DNA of 64,000 nt from Prevotella sp. GTDB lineage: Bacteria > Bacteroidota > Bacteroidia > Bacteroidales > Bacteroidaceae. Below the pieces are notes generated by a model. The model saw nothing but the letters and a program-made list of their open reading frames with translations, was not told the DNA's origin and ran no database searches. Of the stretch, positions 39,858 to 47,894 are shown one piece after another. The stretch spans positions 45,020 through 109,019 of the forward strand of contig DLZV01000008.1 in assembly GCA_003447235.1 (NCBI GenBank), in the 5' to 3' direction. The stretch's first letter is position 1; every line of letters begins with the position of its first letter. Position numbers and translations under genes: made by a program.

Positions 39858-41666
39858 ATGCAGTTGAATAGTCATCTTTCCGTTCTCGTCCACGAAGTGG
39901 CCAAGCAATACGGCGCAAAACCAGCCATCACATTTCGCAATTTTGGCAGTTTGAAGTGGAAGAGCGTCTCGTGGAACCAATTCTCGACACGTGTCAAGCA
40001 GGTCTCCAACGCCTTGTTGAATTTGGGCGCAAAACCGCATGACACGATAGCCGTGTTCTCACAGAATTGTATCCAGTACCTGTACACGGACTTTGGAGCC
40101 TATGGTGTGCGCGTCAGAACAGTACCCTTCTATGCTACGAGCTCCGAGCAGCAGATACAATACATGATCCAGGACGCCAGCGTGCGCTTCTTGTTCGTCG
40201 GAGAGCAAGAGCAATATGACAAGGCACACAGAGTCATCGCTCTCTGCCCGACACTGGAGCGCGTGATTGTCTATGATCCCAGTGTGCGCATCAGTAGCAA
40301 CGACCCCAACGCCCTCTACTTCAGCGACTTCATCAAGCTCGGCGAGAACCTGCCAAGACAGTCGGAGGTGGAGAAACTGTGGGCTGAGGCCAGCGACGAC
40401 GACATCTGCGACATCCTCTACACCAGTGGTACGACGGGCGAGAGCAAGGGCGTCATCCTCACCTATGGGCAATACCGCGCAGGCCTGGCAGCCAACCAAC
40501 AGTGCGTGCCTATCAACGACCAGGACCGCGTCATCAACTTCCTGCCGTTCACCCATATCTTCGAACGCGCATGGTCATACCTCTGCATATCTGTCGGCGC
40601 ACAGCTGATCGTCAACACCTATCCGAAGGAAATCCAGGACAGTATGCGCGAGACCCATCCGACATGTATGTCGGCGGTGCCGCGATTTTGGGAGAAGGTC
40701 TATACTGCTGTCAAAGGACGCATGGAGAGTTCGTCGCCCGTGCAGCGCAAGCTGATGCAAGCCGCCATGTCCGTGGGACGGAAGCGCAACGTGTACTACC
40801 TTGGACGCGGAAAGCGCGTGCCTATCCATCTGGAGTTGCAATACCAGGTGTACAACCGCACTGTGCTCAGCCTGATACGAAAGCAGCTCGGTCTGGAGAA
40901 CCCGCATATCTTCCCGACGGCAGGAGCCTATGTCTCACCGGAGGTGGAGGAGTTTGTCCACTCCATCGGTATTCCCCTCGATGTCGGCTACGGCCTCACC
41001 GAGAGTCTGGCTACCGTGTCCTGCGACCATTTGGGCAAACCGTTCACCGTCGGATCCGTAGGTCGGCCCATTGAGGGCATCGAGATCAAGATCGGCGAGA
41101 ACAACGAGATCCTGCTCAAAGGCCCAACCATCACAAAGGGCTACTTCAAGCGCGACGCAGCCAATGCGGAGGCATTCGACGCCGACGGCTTCTTCCATAC
41201 GGGCGACGCGGGCTACATGAAGGACGGCGAGCTGTTCCTCCAAGAACGCATCAAGGACTTGTTCAAGACCAGCAACGGAAAATATGTCGCCCCACAGATG
41301 GTGGAGGGCTTGCTGCTGGTGGATATATTTGTCGATCAAGTGGTCGTCATCGCAGATCAGCGGAAGTTTGTCTCCGCCCTCATCGTGCCGGAGTTTGGCA
41401 CGCTGGAGGACTGGGCGAACAAAAACGGAGTGGTCTATAGCTCGCGAGAAGAATTGTGCGAGAACACCACCGTGCGCGAGATGATGAACGAGCGCATCAT
41501 GACGCTCCAGCAACAACTGGCTCCCTACGAGCAGATCAAGCGGTTCAAGCTCATCAGCCGCCATTTCTCCATGGAGAACGGCGAACTGACCAACACGCTG
41601 AAACTGCGCCGAAGAGTGATCTACAAGAATTATGCGGAGGATATTGACAAGATGTACGAGGAGTAG
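39858..41666 (+). CDS. Long-chain fatty acid-CoA ligase (AMP-binding)
   Basis: A 602-residue adenylate-forming enzyme that activates fatty acids with ATP and CoA. The P-loop is YTSGTTGESKGVILT (about 192-206). NFLPFTHIFERAW, the GYGLTES motif and the DGFFHTGDAGYMKDGELFL hinge region with the C-terminal catalytic Lys segment (IKDLFKTSNGKYVAPQ) are all present. Substrate length cannot be read from the sequence, but similarity to bacterial FadD15/long-chain types is clear. ATG 39858 is chosen from the promoter. prfB follows 27 bases later and may share its transcript. Confidence 0.93.
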   Translation: MQLNSHLSVLVHEVAKQYGAKPAITFRNFGSLKWKSVSWNQFSTRVKQVSNALLNLGAKPHDTIAVFSQNCIQYLYTDFGAYGVRVRTVPFYATSSEQQIQYMIQDASVRFLFVGEQEQYDKAHRVIALCPTLERVIVYDPSVRISSNDPNALYFSDFIKLGENLPRQSEVEKLWAEASDDDICDILYTSGTTGESKGVILTYGQYRAGLAANQQCVPINDQDRVINFLPFTHIFERAWSYLCISVGAQLIVNTYPKEIQDSMRETHPTCMSAVPRFWEKVYTAVKGRMESSSPVQRKLMQAAMSVGRKRNVYYLGRGKRVPIHLELQYQVYNRTVLSLIRKQLGLENPHIFPTAGAYVSPEVEEFVHSIGIPLDVGYGLTESLATVSCDHLGKPFTVGSVGRPIEGIEIKIGENNEILLKGPTITKGYFKRDAANAEAFDADGFFHTGDAGYMKDGELFLQERIKDLFKTSNGKYVAPQMVEGLLLVDIFVDQVVVIADQRKFVSALIVPEFGTLEDWANKNGVVYSSREELCENTTVREMMNERIMTLQQQLAPYEQIKRFKLISRHFSMENGELTNTLKLRRRVIYKNYAEDIDKMYEE

Positions 41667-41693
41667 CCTCCACACCATCACACAGAGAAAGCT

Positions 41694-42818
41694 ATGATAA
41701 CAGCCGAACAACTGAAAGATGTGCAACAGCGCACCGAGGCTTTGCACCGGTACTTGAACATCGATCAGAAGCAGATAGAATACGAGGAGGAACAACTCCG
41801 CACACAGGCGCCTGACTTTTGGGACGACCCCAAGCGCGCAGAGGCGCAGATGAAAAAGGTCAAGGGCATCGAGAAATGGCTCAAGGACTACAAGGAGGTG
41901 AGTACCCTCACCGACGAACTCTCACTCGCCGTGGATTTTTTCAAAGACGAGATTGTCAGCGAAGAGGAGGTGGACGCCCTCTACAACAAGGCTGTCAAAG
42001 CCATCGAGGCACTCGAACTGCGCAATATGCTGCGCCAGGAGGAGGACCCGATGGACGCAGTTCTGAAGATCAACTCCGGAGCAGGAGGCACGGAGAGCCA
42101 GGACTGGGCCCAGATGCTCATGCGTATGTACATGCGCTGGAGCGAGGCACAGGGATATAAAGTGACAGTCACGAATCTTCAAGAGGGCGACGAGGCCGGC
42201 ATCAAGAGTGTGGAGATGACCATCGAGGGCGAATATGCCTATGGCTACCTCAAGAGCGAGAATGGCGTACACCGCCTCGTGCGCGTCAGTCCGTTCAACG
42301 CACAGGGAAAGCGCATGACGAGTTTTGCCTCCGTCTTTGTCACACCATTGGTGGACGACACCATTGAGGTCTATGTCGATCCGGCCAAGGTGAGCTGGGA
42401 CACGTTCCGGTCGAGTGGTGCTGGTGGACAGAACGTCAACAAAGTGGAGTCGGGCGTACGCCTTCGCTATCAATACGAGGATCCTGACACAGGCGAGAAG
42501 GAGGAAATCCTCATCGAGAACACCGAGACACGCGACCAGCCGAAGAACCGCGCCAAAGCCATGCTACTCCTTAAGAGCCAACTCTACGACCGCGCTCTGA
42601 AAAAGAAACAGGCCGAACAGGCCAAGATAGAGGCTGGAAAAAAGAAGATAGAATGGGGCAGCCAGATCAGGAGCTACGTCTTCGACGACCGACGAGTGAA
42701 AGATCACCGCACGGGCTATCAGACTTCGGATGTCGATGCGGTCATGGACGGCAAGATCGACGGCTTCATCAAAGCATACCTCATGGAGTTTGCCGCTGCC
42801 GACGCAGAGAAGGAATAA
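41694..42818 (+). CDS. prfB: Peptide chain release factor 2
   Basis: A 374-residue class 1 release factor. It recognises UGA and UAA through the SPF tripeptide in RVSPFNAQGKRMTSF and releases peptides through GGQ in SSGAGGQNVNKVESG. Many prfB genes contain an in-frame UGA and a programmed +1 frameshift near codon 25 (RGYL-UGA-DYD). Here the matching place reads cgg tac ttg aac atc gat (HRYLNID) in one open frame, so this autoregulation is absent. The start ATG at 41694 gives the normal N terminus. Confidence 0.95.
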   Translation: MITAEQLKDVQQRTEALHRYLNIDQKQIEYEEEQLRTQAPDFWDDPKRAEAQMKKVKGIEKWLKDYKEVSTLTDELSLAVDFFKDEIVSEEEVDALYNKAVKAIEALELRNMLRQEEDPMDAVLKINSGAGGTESQDWAQMLMRMYMRWSEAQGYKVTVTNLQEGDEAGIKSVEMTIEGEYAYGYLKSENGVHRLVRVSPFNAQGKRMTSFASVFVTPLVDDTIEVYVDPAKVSWDTFRSSGAGGQNVNKVESGVRLRYQYEDPDTGEKEEILIENTETRDQPKNRAKAMLLLKSQLYDRALKKKQAEQAKIEAGKKKIEWGSQIRSYVFDDRRVKDHRTGYQTSDVDAVMDGKIDGFIKAYLMEFAAADAEKE

Positions 42819-42920
42819 GCCAAGGCTACGGGGTGAAACCGTGTGTGTGTACAGGGAAGTACAAGAGCACTTCCTTGATCAAGTCATAAAAGAGAAATCA
42901 ACTAAAATCGAAATAGCATT

Positions 42921-43064
42921 ATGAGCGAGAAGAGCAAATTGAACCGCAAGCAGCGTGAGGAGTTGCAGGAGAAGAAGGCACAGAGGGTCATCGCGTTTAT
43001 CTTTGGCGCATTGATTTTCTTGGGACTTTGCTTCTTGGTTTACACCACCATCCTTATGAACTAA
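42921..43064 (+). CDS. Small 47-residue single-pass membrane protein
   Basis: A short frame with 47 codons. The first 21 residues are highly charged (MSEKSKLNRKQREELQEKKA), followed by one transmembrane helix (VIAFIFGALIFLGLCFLVYTT). Codon use and context between prfB and the CYTH gene on the same strand support a real gene. Function unknown; I recall similar short proteins next to prfB in Bacteroidales, but cannot name a family. Confidence 0.7.
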   Translation: MSEKSKLNRKQREELQEKKAQRVIAFIFGALIFLGLCFLVYTTILMN

Positions 43065-43098
43065 CAACGGAATCGCAGATTCCAACCAGCATATACCG

Positions 43099-43596
43099 AT
43101 GAGTGGACTGGAGATAGAGCGCAAGTTTCTTGTGCGCAAGGATGCCAAATGGAAAGAGCAGGCAACGTCGAGTACGCATATCAGACAGGGGTATTTCGCC
43201 TCTGTCAACACGGTGCGCATCCGTATCCGCGACGACAAAGCCTACCTGACCATCAAAGGTCCGTCGCTGGACGGCGGACTGAGCCGCTATGAGTTTGAGA
43301 AGGAGATAACGACCGACGAGGCCGAGCACCTACTGCAACTCTGCGAACCGGGCATCATCGACAAGCGCCGCTACCTCATTCCCTACGAGGGCCACACCTA
43401 CGAGGTCGATGAGTTCTATGGCGACAACGAGGGACTGGTGATGGCGGAGGTGGAACTGAAGCACAGCGACGAGACGTTTGCACGCCCACCGTTCCTCGGT
43501 CCCGAAGTGACGGGCGACCACCGTTTCTACAACAAGCAGATGCGGGCGAACCCGTTTAAGAACTGGCGCGCCACCTTGCCCAAAGCATTCCAATAA
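43099..43596 (+). CDS. CYTH domain protein (triphosphate tunnel metalloenzyme)
   Basis: A 165-residue protein that begins with the ExExK signature EIERKFLV (residues 5-12), the metal-binding motif of the CYTH/TTM fold. RIRIRDDKAYLTIKGPS and YEFEKEI give the tunnel Arg, Lys and Glu residues. Small bacterial members usually hydrolyse inorganic triphosphate. The 3' end overlaps the convergent VanZ gene by 41 bases. Confidence 0.9.
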   Translation: MSGLEIERKFLVRKDAKWKEQATSSTHIRQGYFASVNTVRIRIRDDKAYLTIKGPSLDGGLSRYEFEKEITTDEAEHLLQLCEPGIIDKRRYLIPYEGHTYEVDEFYGDNEGLVMAEVELKHSDETFARPPFLGPEVTGDHRFYNKQMRANPFKNWRATLPKAFQ

Positions 43597-43942
43597 TCGT
43601 GGCCAGGACCGCTCCGACCACGTCGGCAAGAAGGTCGAGCCACTCGCCACTGCGACGTCCACCTGTGCAGTAGGCTTGAAGCAACTCTATAAGGCCACCC
43701 ATCAACGAGGGTAGCAATCCGACATAGACGAATAGCGACCAACTACTCGCCTGTGGGTGGTGTGCGCGCTCATATTCGAAAGCGATGACGAGACCCAATC
43801 CCAAATACATGGCTGTGTGCGTCCATTTGTCTATCAACTGCACATGGCTCAACGGAGTTTCGGGAATGGGCATGAAACACAAGACCCAGATGACAATCAG
43901 TAGGACTGTGGTCAACTTGTAAGTTTTAATCAATTGCAGCAT
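43556..43942 (-). CDS. VanZ-like membrane protein
   Basis: A 128-residue protein with about four transmembrane helices (TTVLLIVIWVLCF, WTHTAMYLGLGLVIAF, LFVYVGLLPSLMGGLIELLQ, VVGAVLATIIGML). The VanZ family pattern DKWTHxxxYxxLG and the GExxDxxADVxG-like GEWLDLLADVVG are present. Function unknown outside teicoplanin resistance. Its stop lies within the end of the convergent CYTH gene. Confidence 0.85.
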   Translation of the reverse strand: MLQLIKTYKLTTVLLIVIWVLCFMPIPETPLSHVQLIDKWTHTAMYLGLGLVIAFEYERAHHPQASSWSLFVYVGLLPSLMGGLIELLQAYCTGGRRSGEWLDLLADVVGAVLATIIGMLWARWRASS

Positions 43943-44113
43943 TTCTTCCTTGGTTTAGTGGGCCACCAAAAGCCCCACAGTTTTTCTTGATTCACATCTC
44001 CTATATGTGCGAAGGCCTCTTGTGGCAGAATTGGTCATAAAACCATATAGGATAACCTTGGCATAAGGCCGACCAAACAAGACCACCCTTATTCCAGAGA
44101 CAAGGCGGTCTCC

Positions 44114-44131
44114 TATTATATATATAAGGAG
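44114..44131 (+). repeat. AT-rich AAGGAG element, copy 3
   Basis: The same 18-mer as at 34824-34841. Here it is flanked by ctcct and aggag, so a hairpin (ggtctcct ... aggagagcc) can form. No gene starts downstream on this strand, so it is not a ribosome-binding site in this place. Confidence 0.6.
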
Positions 44132-44149
44132 AGCCTCCAACTAAGAAAA

Positions 44150-44188
44150 CAGGAGGCATACTTCCTGATAAAAGGTGTATGCCTCCTG
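44150..44188 (-). terminator. Terminator of rpmH
   Basis: Perfect 12-bp stem caggaggcatac / gtatgcctcctg with a 15-base loop, then a T-rich run on the minus strand. Confidence 0.85.
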
Positions 44189-44225
44189 CTTTCGCCGTAT
44201 TTCCGCATCATGCGGAACAAACGGT

Positions 44226-44381
44226 TTACTTTCCGTGATTCTCGTCAGAAACAGTGAGCTTCTTACGACCCTTGGCGCGACGGGCGGCCAAGACGCGACG
44301 ACCATTCTTCGTGGCCATTCTCTCACGGAAGCCGTGCTTGTTCACGCGACGGCGATTGTGGGGCTGGAACGTTCTTTTCAT
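44226..44381 (-). CDS. rpmH: Ribosomal protein bL34
   Basis: A 51-residue protein of the large ribosomal subunit: MKRTFQPHNRRRVNKHGF at the start and the typical RMATKNGRRVLAARRAKGRKKL core. It binds 23S rRNA. The extra C-terminal residues (TVSDENHGK) make it slightly longer than the 46 residues of E. coli. Missed by a length cut-off but clearly real; promoter at 44457-44464 and terminator at 44150-44188. Confidence 0.97.
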   Translation of the reverse strand: MKRTFQPHNRRRVNKHGFRERMATKNGRRVLAARRAKGRKKLTVSDENHGK

Positions 44382-44456
44382 TTTGCTTTATCTTTTTATT
44401 GTTATTATCGTTACAACGCTTTGCGGGAAAGGCGAGGCCACTCCCGTTACGGCCTG

Positions 44457-44464
44457 CAAAATTA
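44457..44464 (-). promoter_or_regulatory. Promoter -7 box of rpmH
   Basis: TAATTTTG on the minus strand with a near-match -33 (TTGG, 44484-44487) at 19 bases. Confidence 0.6.
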
Positions 44465-44589
44465 CGGATTCTTTTTGAAATGACCAAGGATTCAGCGAGT
44501 TTTAGCCATTCAATTCATGATTTTTCACCAAAAACCCACGCCATCAGCGCCTTTTCCACCCGCAAAAGAGAATAAAAAACCCGAAACGC

Positions 44590-44620
44590 TTTGTCATTCA
44601 ACTGATTTACTGTAACTTTG
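44590..44620 (+). promoter_or_regulatory. Consensus promoter of efp
   Basis: TTTG (44590-44593), 19 bases, TAACTTTG (44613-44620): exact Bacteroidetes consensus. Confidence 0.88.
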
Positions 44621-44630
44621 CAACCGCTTA

Positions 44631-44656
44631 GCAACGCCTTCTTCCAAAGGCGTTGC
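44631..44656 (+). promoter_or_regulatory. 5' leader hairpin of efp
   Basis: A perfect 10-bp stem gcaacgcctt / aaggcgttgc with a 6-base loop begins about 5 bases after the expected transcription start. No T-run follows, so it is more likely an mRNA stabiliser or a regulatory leader than a terminator. Confidence 0.6.
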
Positions 44657-44704
44657 GGGCAGAAAGAAGCAATATAATTAAGAACAATATATCAAAGCAG
44701 AATT

Positions 44705-45271
44705 ATGATTAATTCACAGGAAATCAAAATCGGAACATGCATCCGCATGGATGGCAAGATTTGGACTTGTATCGACTTCCAGCACCGCAAGCCGGGCAAG
44801 GGAAACACGGTCATGATCACGAAGTTGAAGAACGTCAGCGACGGTCGTGTGCTGGAGCGTACCTTCCAGATTGGCTTCAAGTTGGAGGATGTGCGCGTGG
44901 AGCGTCGCCCCTGGCAGTACCTCTACGAGGACCCCACGGGCATGATCTTCATGAACCAGGAGACTTTTGAGCAGATTCCTATCGCACGCCACCAGATCCA
45001 GGGCGCCGACTACATGAAGGAAGGCGATGTCGTGGAGGTCGTCACCGATACGTCTGACGGCACGGTGCTGTTGGCCGAGATGCCTGCCAAGACCACGCTG
45101 AAGATCACACAGTCTGAGCCGGGCGTGAAGGGCAACACCGCCACCAACGCCACCAAGCCTGCCACGTTGGAGACGGGTGCTGTAGTCCGTGTGCCGCTCT
45201 TCATCAACGAGGGCGAGACCATCCAGGTTGACACGCGCGACGGAAGCTACCTCGGCCGCGTCAACGCATAA
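44705..45271 (+). CDS. efp: Translation elongation factor P
   Basis: A 188-residue three-domain factor that relieves ribosome stalling at polyproline. The N-terminal KOW-like domain has the loop QHRKPGKGNTVM, where the Lys is the modification position in other bacteria. Two OB-fold domains follow, ending with VPLFINEGETIQVDTRDGSYLGRVNA, the family C-terminal signature. Single gene between a consensus promoter and a strong terminator. Confidence 0.97.
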   Translation: MINSQEIKIGTCIRMDGKIWTCIDFQHRKPGKGNTVMITKLKNVSDGRVLERTFQIGFKLEDVRVERRPWQYLYEDPTGMIFMNQETFEQIPIARHQIQGADYMKEGDVVEVVTDTSDGTVLLAEMPAKTTLKITQSEPGVKGNTATNATKPATLETGAVVRVPLFINEGETIQVDTRDGSYLGRVNA

Positions 45272-45288
45272 GATTCGAATCAATAGAC

Positions 45289-45337
45289 ATAGCCCTATGC
45301 GCCTGCCATCTGCAGGTGCGAGGGCTATATTTTTTTT
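45289..45337 (+). terminator. Terminator of efp
   Basis: Stem atagccct / agggctat extended by an inner hairpin gcctgc / gcaggt, followed by a run of eight T. Confidence 0.9.
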
Positions 45338-45371
45338 GTACCAAGCATCACATCATTGGCCCTTGCAACCC

Positions 45372-46421
45372 ATGAGATACAGCATCATCGTACCCGTTTA
45401 CAACCGTCCTGACGAGGTCAACGAGCTTCTGGAAAGCCTCACCCGCCAGGAAGAGAAGGATTTTGAAGTCGTCATCGTAGAAGACGGCTCGAAGACTCCG
45501 TGCCAAAAGGTCTGCGACCAATATGCCGGACGGCTCGACCTGCACTATTTCATGAAACCTAACTCCGGACCCGGACAAAGCAGAAACTACGGTGCGGAGC
45601 GTGCCAAGGGCAACTACCTGCTCATCCTCGACAGCGACGTGGTGCTTCCCGAGGGCTACCTCACAGCCATATCGAAAGAACTGGACCGCGAGCCTGCCGA
45701 TGCCTTTGGCGGGCCCGATTGCGCACACAGCTCTTTCACACCGACGCAGAAAGCCATTTCCTACAGCATGACCTCGTTCTTCACCACAGGTGGCATCCGG
45801 GGCGGAAAGAAGAAACTCGACAAGTTCTACCCCCGATCGTTCAACATGGGCGTACGGCGCGAGGCCTACCAACAACTGGGAGGCTTCTCAAAGATGCGAT
45901 TCGGCGAAGATATCGACTTCTCCATCCGTATCTTCCAGGCGGGACTGCGCTGCCGCTTGTTTCCCGAGGCGTGGGTATGGCACAAACGACGCACCGACTT
46001 CCGTAAGTTCTGGCGACAGGTCTTCAACAGCGGAATTGCACGAATCAATCTCTACAAGAAATATCCCGACTCTCTAAAGATCGTCCACCTTCTGCCCGCG
46101 GTCTTCACGGCAGGTGTCATCGCCCTGGCCTTGCTCTTCATAGCGGGCGTGATAGTCTATGGACTGGCTACCAACGAAGAGACACGAAGTCTTGGAACAT
46201 GCGCCATGGGGATTGCGGCAGCACCCATCTTACTCTATTCACTGCTCATCCTCGCCGACTCGACACTGCAAAACCGCAGTCCGCGCATCGGCGTACTGAG
46301 CATCTGCGCAGCTTTCGTGCAGCTTACGGGCTACGGATGCGGCTTCTTCAAAGCATGGTGGCGGCGCTGTGTCTGCGGCAAGGACGAATTTCAGGCTTAC
46401 GAGAAGACGTTCTACAAATGA
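45372..46421 (+). CDS. Family 2 glycosyltransferase with C-terminal membrane helices
   Basis: A 349-residue inverting glycosyltransferase. The GT-A domain starts MRYSIIVPVYNRPDEVNELL; the acidic nucleotide-sugar motif is LILDSDVVLPEGY, and the acceptor-side region is RFGEDIDFSIRIFQAGLRC (ED motif) with WVWHKRRTDF. Two to three transmembrane helices occupy about 240-315. It probably builds envelope glycan or glycolipid at the inner membrane. The frame runs back to 45189, across the efp terminator, so ATG 45372 is chosen. Its stop overlaps the radC start (ATGA). Confidence 0.88.
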   Translation: MRYSIIVPVYNRPDEVNELLESLTRQEEKDFEVVIVEDGSKTPCQKVCDQYAGRLDLHYFMKPNSGPGQSRNYGAERAKGNYLLILDSDVVLPEGYLTAISKELDREPADAFGGPDCAHSSFTPTQKAISYSMTSFFTTGGIRGGKKKLDKFYPRSFNMGVRREAYQQLGGFSKMRFGEDIDFSIRIFQAGLRCRLFPEAWVWHKRRTDFRKFWRQVFNSGIARINLYKKYPDSLKIVHLLPAVFTAGVIALALLFIAGVIVYGLATNEETRSLGTCAMGIAAAPILLYSLLILADSTLQNRSPRIGVLSICAAFVQLTGYGCGFFKAWWRRCVCGKDEFQAYEKTFYK

Positions 46422-47110
46422 GCAACGGCAAACTGAACATCAACGACTGGGCGGAGGAAGACCGCCCACGCGAACGTTTGGAGCGACTGGGAGCCGAATG
46501 GCTGTCCAATGCGGAACTGCTGGCCATCTTGATCGGTTCAGGCAATGCACACCAGACAGCGGTCGATCTGATGAAACAGGTGCTCGGCGACTGCAACAAC
46601 AACCTCAACACACTGGGAAAACTGTCCATCAAGGACTTGGAGAGATACAACGGTATCGGACCAGCCAAGGCCATCACAATCCTTGCGGCGTGCGAACTGG
46701 GCAAACGACGAGCCAAAGAGAAGGCAGAAGAGCGAAAAGACCTGGGATCGGCGACGGCCATCTACAATTTTATGCACCCACAAATGCAGGACCTTGACGT
46801 GGAGGAAGGATGGGTGCTATTGATGAACCAGCATTTCAAACTGATCGAAGCAAAACGCATCTCGTTTGGTGGATTTACCGAGACCGCCATTGACGTGCGC
46901 GTCATCCTGCGCGAGGCAATTCTAAAAAACGCCACCATACTTGCCATCTGCCACAACCACCCCAGCGGCAACGCCGTACCAAGCCGAGCCGACGACCAAC
47001 TGACACAACGGGTACAAAAGGCATGTGAGGTGATGCGCATCCATTTCCTCGACCATATCATCGTCTGCGACGGCCACTATTTCAGCTATAACGAGCAGGG
47101 CAGACTTTAA
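46418..47110 (+). CDS. radC: RadC/JAMM-domain DNA repair-like protein
   Basis: A 230-residue protein: helix-hairpin-helix region (about 60-85, LSIKDLERYNGIGPAKAITILAACELGKR) and a JAMM-type metalloprotease fold with CHNHPSGNAVPSRADDQLT (HxH...D zinc motif) and DHIIVCDGHYFSYNEQGRL. The family is named for repair, but its biochemical role remains unproven. The start codon overlaps the stop of the glycosyltransferase, so the longer frame from 46199 is rejected. Confidence 0.92.
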   Translation: MSNGKLNINDWAEEDRPRERLERLGAEWLSNAELLAILIGSGNAHQTAVDLMKQVLGDCNNNLNTLGKLSIKDLERYNGIGPAKAITILAACELGKRRAKEKAEERKDLGSATAIYNFMHPQMQDLDVEEGWVLLMNQHFKLIEAKRISFGGFTETAIDVRVILREAILKNATILAICHNHPSGNAVPSRADDQLTQRVQKACEVMRIHFLDHIIVCDGHYFSYNEQGRL

Positions 47111-47345
47111 CCACTACCCTCAAAATGCCTCCCCACCCCACACGCCCCCTTACTGTATACGAACGCTTCCACCTCCGACCATCGCTCTTACAAAACGACG
47201 TAACATCAACCCCGACAGGTGTCACCATCAACCTAAAGACGACAAATAGATGCGCATTTTGTTTCCAAATTCTTAAATTAACATACACTATTAAAACAAA
47301 AACAAAAAAAGCACAAACAGGACACATAGAATCACATATTTTTCT

Positions 47346-47353
47346 TAACTTTG
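47346..47353 (+). promoter_or_regulatory. Promoter -7 box of the MGMT-like gene
   Basis: TAACTTTG ends five bases before ATG 47359, so transcription should begin at or next to the start codon. No clear -33 element. Confidence 0.5.
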
Positions 47354-47358
47354 TGGGC

Positions 47359-47682
47359 ATGAAGATGGATATTGACCAAATCAAACAAACAATTTACGAC
47401 ATTGTCGTATGCATCCCTGAAGGCTGTGTGACCACTTATAGCGATGTGGCCCGGTTTGCTGGGATGCCCAATCATGCGCGTGTGGTCGGTAAAATCCTTC
47501 GCGAGACACCCCAAGACCTTGCTATCCCCTGCCATCGCGTGGTAGGTTCAGGAGGCCGGCTGGCCTCGCAACCATCAGACCAACGCAAACTACTCGAAGA
47601 GGAGGGCGTGCCTTTCCTTAAAAGCGGGCGTGTCGATATGCGCAATGCCTATTGGGATTACAACTCGCTGATACGGTTCTAA
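47359..47682 (+). CDS. MGMT-family (methylated-DNA cysteine methyltransferase-like) protein
   Basis: A 107-residue protein containing only the C-terminal helix-turn-helix and active-site domain of alkyltransferases: CVTTYSDVARFAGMPNHARVVGKIL and the intact IPCHRVVGSGGRL with the acceptor Cys. The N-terminal RNase-H-like domain of Ogt/Ada is absent. Proteins of this size could repair O6-alkylguanine or act as damage sensors (alkyltransferase-like proteins normally lack the Cys). ATG 47365 is an alternative start and would leave a 6-base leader. Confidence 0.88.
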   Translation: MKMDIDQIKQTIYDIVVCIPEGCVTTYSDVARFAGMPNHARVVGKILRETPQDLAIPCHRVVGSGGRLASQPSDQRKLLEEEGVPFLKSGRVDMRNAYWDYNSLIRF

Positions 47683-47770
47683 GTTCCACGTTTCGACTTA
47701 CAAAATCCAAAGACCATTTGCCCACAAAGGGGAAAAACGACGGCATACGGCTCGTTATCACGCCTTTCTC

Positions 47771-47801
47771 TTTGCCATATCTCATATTTTTCTTACTTTT
47801 G
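47771..47801 (+). promoter_or_regulatory. Consensus promoter of the flippase gene
   Basis: TTTG (47771-47774), 19 bases, TACTTTTG (47794-47801): exact consensus. Confidence 0.88.
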
Positions 47802-47894
47802 CAAGTCAATAAGCGCATGATCCTTTCCATCCCCAAGGGAAGGGGCGGCTAAAAGGCCGCAGCCGAGGGAGGGAGCGCAAAAACCAAGACAGCA

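Noticed and set aside
41694..41800. Programmed frameshift in prfB
   Set aside because: No in-frame UGA; the frame is continuous from the start codon.
46199..46417. Longer N terminus of RadC
   Set aside because: It overlaps the glycosyltransferase C terminus in another frame; the ATGA overlap at 46418 gives the natural start.
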